The notes below the pieces were generated by a model. That model did not search any database. It saw only the letters and a list, made by a program, of their open reading frames with translations, and was not told the DNA's origin. Below are positions 62,436 to 64,000 of a DNA stretch of 64,000 nt, one piece after another. Numbering within the stretch: the stretch's first letter is position 1; each line of letters begins with the position of its first letter. The position numbers and the translations under genes were made by a program. Source of the DNA: Labilibacter marinus (GTDB taxonomy: Bacteria > Bacteroidota > Bacteroidia > Bacteroidales > Marinilabiliaceae); NCBI RefSeq assembly GCF_001659685.2, contig NZ_LXYE02000018.1:1-64000 (forward strand), written 5' to 3'.

Positions 62436-63689
62436 ATGATTATTGTATATAAATTTTTACGAGAGAGTTTATTGTTTGCTGTAAACGCATTAAAATCGAA
62501 TAAACTCAGAACTATTTTAACGCTCAGTGGAGTAACTATTGGTATTTTTTCTATCATATCTGTATTTACTTTAATCGATTATTTAGAAAGCCGAATTAAG
62601 GACAGCATACAAACCTTGGGCGAAAGTGCGGTATATGTACAAAAGTGGCCTTGGGGAGTTCCCGAAGGAGAAACCGAATACCCTTGGTGGCGATATTTAA
62701 ACCGACCGCTACCTTCTATAGATGAGCAAAAAGCTATTGAGCGAAAATCACAACTAAATGAAGCTTCAACTTTTTTTATCAATACACAAAGAAAAGTCAT
62801 CTTTGAAGACAACTCCTATGATGAGGTTCTTATCCGTGGTGTTTCTGAAAACTTTGATAAAAATTGGAATTTTGAAATTAGAGAAGGCCGATATTTCTCC
62901 CCCTTTGAATTTAGTAATGGGGCAAATGTAATTCTTCTGGGGGCCGATATTGCGGATAAACTCTTCGGAGATTCAGACCCCATTGGAAAAAGAGTAAAAG
63001 TAGCGGGCAGAAAACTTACCGTTATTGGCGTGGTTCTTCGTCAAGGAGAAGATATGTTTGGCAGCACATTAGACACCAACGGTATAATGCCCATCAACTT
63101 TGCCAAAGGGATATTCAATATTAGAAACGAAAGCGTACAACCCACCATTATAACCAAAGCCAAAGAAGGTATTGCCGTTGAGGATTTAATGAATGAACTA
63201 GAAGGCATACTAAGGGCAGAAAGAAAGATCAAACCTAAACAAGGCAACACCTTTGCACTAAACAGAGTCAGCATTATTCAAAAGCAGTTTGATGGACTGT
63301 TTGCCATTCTAGACATTACAGGCTGGCTTATTGGCGGTTTCTCCATATTAGTAGGCGGTTTTGGCATTGCCAACATTATGTTTGTATCGGTAAAGGAGCG
63401 CACTAAAATTATTGGCATACAGAAGGCCTTAGGTGCCAAACGGAGATTTATACTATGGCAATTTCTTTTCGAGAGTATCTTTCTAAGTTTACTGGGAGGA
63501 GCTACAGGTCTACTACTTATATTTATAATAATTACAGTAGCTAACTCAGTTATGGACTTAGCTATACCGCTAACCTTCTGGAATATTTTCAGAGGTTTAT
63601 CGATTTCTATTTTCCTGGGTGTGATATCTGGATATATCCCATCAAATGGAGCAAGTAAAATGGATCCGGTTGTAGCGATAAATAATTAA
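62436..63689 (+). CDS. MacB-like ABC transporter permease
   Basis: A 417-residue permease with the MacB/FtsX layout: one N-terminal helix in the stretch ESLLFAVNALKSNKLRTILTLSGVTIGIFSIISVFTLID, a long periplasmic domain (about 45-280; the MacB-PCD domain), and three C-terminal helices with the FtsX motif IGGFSILVGGFGIANIMFVSVKERTKIIGIQKALGAKRRFILWQFLFESI. It would act with an ATPase on export or mechanotransmission; no ATPase gene is adjacent within the window, which ends shortly after. It is divergent from purH. Confidence 0.87.
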   Translation: MIIVYKFLRESLLFAVNALKSNKLRTILTLSGVTIGIFSIISVFTLIDYLESRIKDSIQTLGESAVYVQKWPWGVPEGETEYPWWRYLNRPLPSIDEQKAIERKSQLNEASTFFINTQRKVIFEDNSYDEVLIRGVSENFDKNWNFEIREGRYFSPFEFSNGANVILLGADIADKLFGDSDPIGKRVKVAGRKLTVIGVVLRQGEDMFGSTLDTNGIMPINFAKGIFNIRNESVQPTIITKAKEGIAVEDLMNELEGILRAERKIKPKQGNTFALNRVSIIQKQFDGLFAILDITGWLIGGFSILVGGFGIANIMFVSVKERTKIIGIQKALGAKRRFILWQFLFESIFLSLLGGATGLLLIFIIITVANSVMDLAIPLTFWNIFRGLSISIFLGVISGYIPSNGASKMDPVVAINN

Positions 63690-63716
63690 TCTCAAAAAGA
63701 GAAGTGTGAAAAAACA

Positions 63717-63742
63717 AAAGCCGCTCATTACTGAACGGCTTT
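63717..63742. terminator. Bidirectional terminator between the ABC permease and pfkA
   Basis: AAAGCCG (63717-63723) pairs with CGGCTTT (63736-63742), with an inner TCA/TGA pair. On the minus strand it continues TTGTTTTTTC, suited to pfkA; on the plus strand it follows the permease stop by 28 nt. Confidence 0.75.
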
Positions 63743-63768
63743 GCTATTATCTTAAACTAACTCCTTTA

Positions 63769-64000
63769 TTATATAGAAAGAACTTCGGTAAGTTCTACTA
63801 ATGCAGGATTAAGCTTTTTCTTATTTTTTAATGCTTGATTAAAAGGAACGTGCGTAATTTCCTTATTCACTAAACCAATCATAATACTCTTTTGATCGTC
63901 GATTAATGCTTCAATAGCAGAAACTCCCATACGACTTGCTGTTACTCTATCAAAAGCTGATGGAGAACCTCCACGCTGAATATGACCTAAAATAGTCACT
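63769..64000 (-). CDS. pfkA: 6-phosphofructokinase, C-terminal part (gene runs off the window)
   Basis: The visible 76 residues are the end of an ATP-dependent 6-phosphofructokinase, with the diagnostic stretch TILGHIQRGGSPSAFDRVTASRMG, in which the RGGSP loop contributes to the sugar-phosphate site, and a final helix-rich tail. Its start lies beyond base 64000. The reading begins inside the gene (an internal Val codon), so nothing can be said about the ATP site. Confidence 0.9.
   Translation of the reverse strand, partial: VTILGHIQRGGSPSAFDRVTASRMGVSAIEALIDDQKSIMIGLVNKEITHVPFNQALKNKKKLNPALVELTEVLSI

Overview
The window is a low-GC, gene-dense chromosomal segment of a Bacteroidota bacterium, most likely a Bacteroidia of the Marinilabiliales type (order-level placement is inference). 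Evidence: recurrent promoter-like TAnnTTTG -7 boxes, no Shine-Dalgarno habit, a type IX secretion sorting domain at the end of a secreted protein, a Wzi-like barrel, a propeller-type sensor protein, and an arginine pathway of the Bacteroides (succinylated) type.

Region 0.4-20.3 kb is an amino-acid biosynthesis block. On the minus strand, in transcription order, run argR, a GNAT N-acylglutamate synthase candidate, argG, argC, argD, a NUMOD4/HNH-family protein, proC, proB, proA, an N-succinylornithine carbamoyltransferase (argF'), argB, an M20 deacylase (argE-like), argH, a citrate synthase and carA. carB is divergent from argR, so the two carbamoyl-phosphate synthase subunits flank the block about 15 kb apart. 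The carbamoyltransferase carries Pro90, the residue that specifies succinyl rather than acetyl substrates, so the whole route is best read as running on succinylated intermediates. A -33/-7 promoter overlapping ARG-box-like half-sites lies before argR, a second promoter lies before argH, and long hairpins punctuate the operon.

Region 20.4-34.9 kb is accessory. It holds a large T9SS-secreted protein bracketed by two identical terminators, a MATE transporter with a two-uORF leader, a 268-bp inverted-repeat element (MITE-like), a GNAT acetyltransferase, two copies of an apparently undescribed structured RNA with compensatory base changes, an EamA transporter, an SPFH protein, a DUF4097 protein, a glycosyltransferase with a Wzi-like barrel, a porin with a covalent-FMN-type protein, and a tiny winged-helix-like protein.

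Region 35-54.5 kb contains a YugP-like zinc peptidase, a propeller/GAF sensor whose histidine-kinase H-box has Lys in place of His, an MBOAT plus SGNH acetylation pair, metH and metF, an aldehyde dehydrogenase overlapping recX, an LPP20-like protein, an LPG-synthase-TM protein, a PAP2 phosphatase and a KamA-family radical SAM enzyme whose leader can fold into a three-way junction followed by a U-tract.

Region 54.8-64 kb is the elongasome operon purH-mreB-mreC-mreD-mrdA-rodA on the minus strand, a divergent MacB-like ABC permease, and the C-terminal end of pfkA running off the window. The most interesting unexplained signals are the paired structured RNA at 26.1-26.45 kb, the leader of the KamA-like gene, the kinase without a phosphoacceptor His, and the NUMOD4/HNH protein inside the arginine/proline operon. 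No tRNA, rRNA, CRISPR array or intact transposase was seen.
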